Assembly (NCBI GenBank): GCA_028023455.1
Contig: JAQFVV010006275.1
Location: forward strand, 2,115,279-2,179,278
Origin: Epiperipatus broadwayi
Lineage: Eukaryota > Onychophora > Udeonychophora > Euonychophora > Peripatidae
Reading direction: 5' to 3'
Length of the DNA stretch: 64,000 nt
The notes under the pieces were generated by a model. That model saw nothing but the letters and a program-made list of their open reading frames with translations. It was not told the origin of the DNA and searched no databases. Positions 61,855 to 64,000 of this stretch are shown here, piece by piece; the stretch's first letter is position 1, and the number at the start of each line of letters is the position of its first letter. A program made the translations under genes and the position numbers.

Positions 61855-62012
61855 CTATCTTTTCTTTATTATAACTTGCTGCAGATAATCACAAAGTTTA
61901 TTAATGTCCATATTTCGATCAATTTTTATATAAGTTCCTTTGTGAATATTGATAACAGATAACCAATGGGGTAAATATTCCATAATCAAGCGGATATGAG
62001 GCTCAATTTCTT
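61855..62012 (-). CDS. CDT1 (DNA replication licensing factor), terminal exon
   Basis: CDT1 helps load the MCM2-7 helicase at replication origins in the nucleus. This exon encodes the end of its C-terminal winged-helix domain, which contacts MCM. After the acceptor TTTTTTTGTAG, the reading is EEIEPHIRLIMEYLPHWLSV, then GTYIKIDRNMDINKLCDYLQ and the end VIIKKR-stop. The pattern E-x2-x-H...LLP-x-WLS...TY-x-K-x-D...D-I is the conserved CDT1 C terminus. The exon begins in phase 1: the first Glu codon is split, and its G comes from the previous exon. The nominal Met further upstream lies in the intron and is not a start. Upstream exons must lie right of 62013, probably beyond the window. The frame is undamaged. 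Confidence 0.8.
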
Positions 62013-62849
62013 CTACAAAAAAATAAAATAAAATTATAAAGTAAATATTTGAATAAAACAAAGAAATTGTAAAAACTAAAATAAAACAGCTATTGAATCA
62101 TGAAGATGATTAAGTATTATTTACATATTTAAATTTTTTCATGAACTACAAACCGATATTGTTTTCCCAATAATATTCAAATTATTGAAGTAACATCCCT
62201 AAAGATTAATCTGCAACATCTGATAAAATCTTGATATAATTACAATTCTATATTATTAATTTACTAAGCATACTTTTATCTTATTAAATTTATCAAAATA
62301 TAACAAAAAATTTATTATCAGATATCTCTCTTAACCTGAATAAAAAGTTATGCATTAAATCTTATGCATATATTAAAAACAGACAACAAAAATTAGTTAT
62401 CACACTACTCTTCTCTTAAAATCCAATTTTTCAATAAACATCAAGGAAACAAATATTATTCTATAAAAAAAGAATGCTTTATGATTTATTTTATAAAGAA
62501 ATCATCTCATTCATGTTTTATCATCACTTTGGAATCATAGTGAACTTTCCAAAAACAAATACATCATTTATTTATAATGAATAAATAAATTACTTCAACA
62601 AACATATCTTCAATTATTTCAAAGATTGCAATTAAGAGTTGCCATTAGCAAAATAATCAACTTTTAAACCAGTTTTCTCTTACTAGCTACATTTCCCAGA
62701 AATTTTAAAAAAATAAAACAAAATCAATAGTATTAAGTTATTAAATACAAATATTTGATGGATTGTCCCATAGAGAACAAATTCTATAAATCCAGTTATA
62801 ATATCTGGAATATAAGTATAATTGAAAAAAATGAAGTTTAGATGTAGTA
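62013..62849 (-). other. Intron of CDT1 (3' part)
   Basis: AT-rich and without coding potential that I can recognise on the - strand. The previous exon was not found up to 64000, so this intron is at least about 2 kb. Confidence 0.5.
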
Positions 62850-63210
62850 CGAGTTATTTGAACACATACTTTCAAGCTCTCTTCAGCTATCCACTCTATC
62901 TCATACAATCAATACACATGACCACACACAAGTGAAAAAAATAAACGATCTCCAATATACATATTCTGTGCTGAACCAGCACTCATGAGTTGGTCCAGAT
63001 CATCTCCCAAACATATATATATATATATAGTCTGAGCATTGATTATATATATATTTGAGAGATGATCAGGATCAACTTATGAATTCTGGTTCAGCACAGA
63101 ATATGTATATTGGAAATCGTTTATTTTTTTCACTTGTGTGTGGCGATGTGTATCGACTATATGAGATAGAGTGGATAGCTGAAGGAAACCTGAAAGTCGG
63201 TGGACCTCAT
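62850..63210. mobile_element. Foldback element with ~160-nt arms
   Basis: Arms at 62850-63010 and 63052-63210 mirror each other: for example CAGCTATCCACTCTATCTCA against TGAGATAGAGTGGATAGCTG, and ATACATATTCTGTGCTGAAC against its complement near 63090-63115. The loop contains a TA microsatellite at about 63012-63029. One arm matches the interior of the foldback at 25626-25787, and both relate to 20196-20580. The open frame at 63055-63249 is just one arm translated. Confidence 0.82.
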
Positions 63211-64000
63211 ATTAAATCTAATAATAATGTAGGTAAATTGGATAGCTAATAATGACCATGTGTGAAATATTTTCTATTCCATACCAAAAAATACACTTTT
63301 ATTAAAAGCTTTTAATAAGTTTTAAATAAAATAAAAAGCCCAATATGAATCTTTGGGAAATCCATATTCTTAAATGATCTTATAAAAGGAGAAATAATTG
63401 AATGAAATTAAATTCTGTTAAATATAAAACTGGTAAAATACATAAAAAATGAACATGGTTCTATGTATGTCATTCTTCTGTATTATAAGCACCAAAATAT
63501 GTCAAAATATATTTAAAATGCTACAATTATCCATTAGAATTCATAATTATTTTGTAAGTTGTAGAAATTTAGTTATAACGCAAGGAAATGTTTCGTAATT
63601 TCTTAAAACAAGTTATTTCTGTTTTCTATTTTATTTTTATACATTTGTTACAGATTATAAGAAAATTTGAAAGTAATTATATTAGATCTAAAGTGTTTAA
63701 CCAAGAATCTTCAGATAAAGTTTTTTTCCCTGTATTATATAAATTTATTTAAAATCCTGTAAGCAAAAGTTCAACATTCAATTCCAAAGGCATAACATGT
63801 TTTGAGAACACACATTTGTTCTAATGTATGTAAAAAATTGCACCATGGTCAATCAAACAACAAAAACACCCAACATGCATACCAATATGAAGTCATTGCT
63901 GACAAAAAAAAATTACAAAATTATGATTATGTGGATAATAAAATTATTTTCGTCAAATAATATGCAATAATATATTTATATCTTAATTATTATGAACTTT
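63211..64000. other. AT-rich DNA, nothing recognised
   Basis: No coding sequence, repeat or RNA gene could be supported; probably still CDT1 intron. Confidence 0.45.

Overview
The window is strongly AT-rich, intron-containing animal (metazoan) DNA. It is dominated by degenerate transposable elements, foldbacks, minisatellites and microsatellites. Only two host genes are recognisable, and both are seen in part. The content (DIPK1/FAM69 and CDT1 genes; RTE, Penelope-like, hAT and tRNA-SINE elements; long introns) fits an invertebrate. An AT-rich arthropod, chelicerate, mollusc or cnidarian is possible, but the sequence does not decide between them.

Host genes. (1) A DIPK1/FAM69-type secretory-pathway kinase lies on the + strand. 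Its kinase-core exon is at 26397-27239 and its terminal exon at 47551-47787. They are joined by a phase-0 intron of about 20.3 kb (27240-47550). The 5' exon(s) with the signal anchor were not found. (2) The last exon of the replication licensing factor CDT1 is on the - strand at 61855-62012; the rest of that gene lies to the right. The two genes converge, with about 14 kb of nested transposons between them.

Layout. 1-10.7 kb: a 5'-truncated RTE element (1.36-2.41 kb), small foldbacks and AT-rich DNA. 10.7-13.5 kb: two decayed Penelope-like elements (PLEs) arranged head to head. 15.4-15.7 kb: tRNA-derived SINEs. 18.8-20.0 kb: the 3' end of a LINE. 20.0-20.7 kb: a foldback between direct repeats. 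22.15-23.64 kb: four abutting minisatellites. 26.4-47.8 kb: the DIPK1 gene. Its large intron holds an internal segmental duplication (29.1-30.8 / 34.1-35.6 kb), a 1.42-kb palindromic insertion with a 16-bp target duplication, a second palindromic element, a dead RTE copy, a 5.7-kb non-autonomous LTR element and A-rich tandem repeats. 48.8-55.9 kb: two convergent copies of one hAT transposon, the second lodged in a PLE that also carries a SINE. 55.9-57.3 kb: a 1.4-kb TIR element built around a ~98-bp tandem repeat. 60.7-64 kb: another SINE, a poly-C tract, the CDT1 exon and a foldback.

The clearest anomaly is artificial. The left hAT copy contains Illumina adapter sequence at two places, exactly where the otherwise near-identical right copy has native sequence. 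I found no convincing undescribed cellular system. The novel-looking material is mobile: the palindromic and foldback families, a tRNA-headed SINE family, the LTR derivative and the 8-bp-TSD TIR element.
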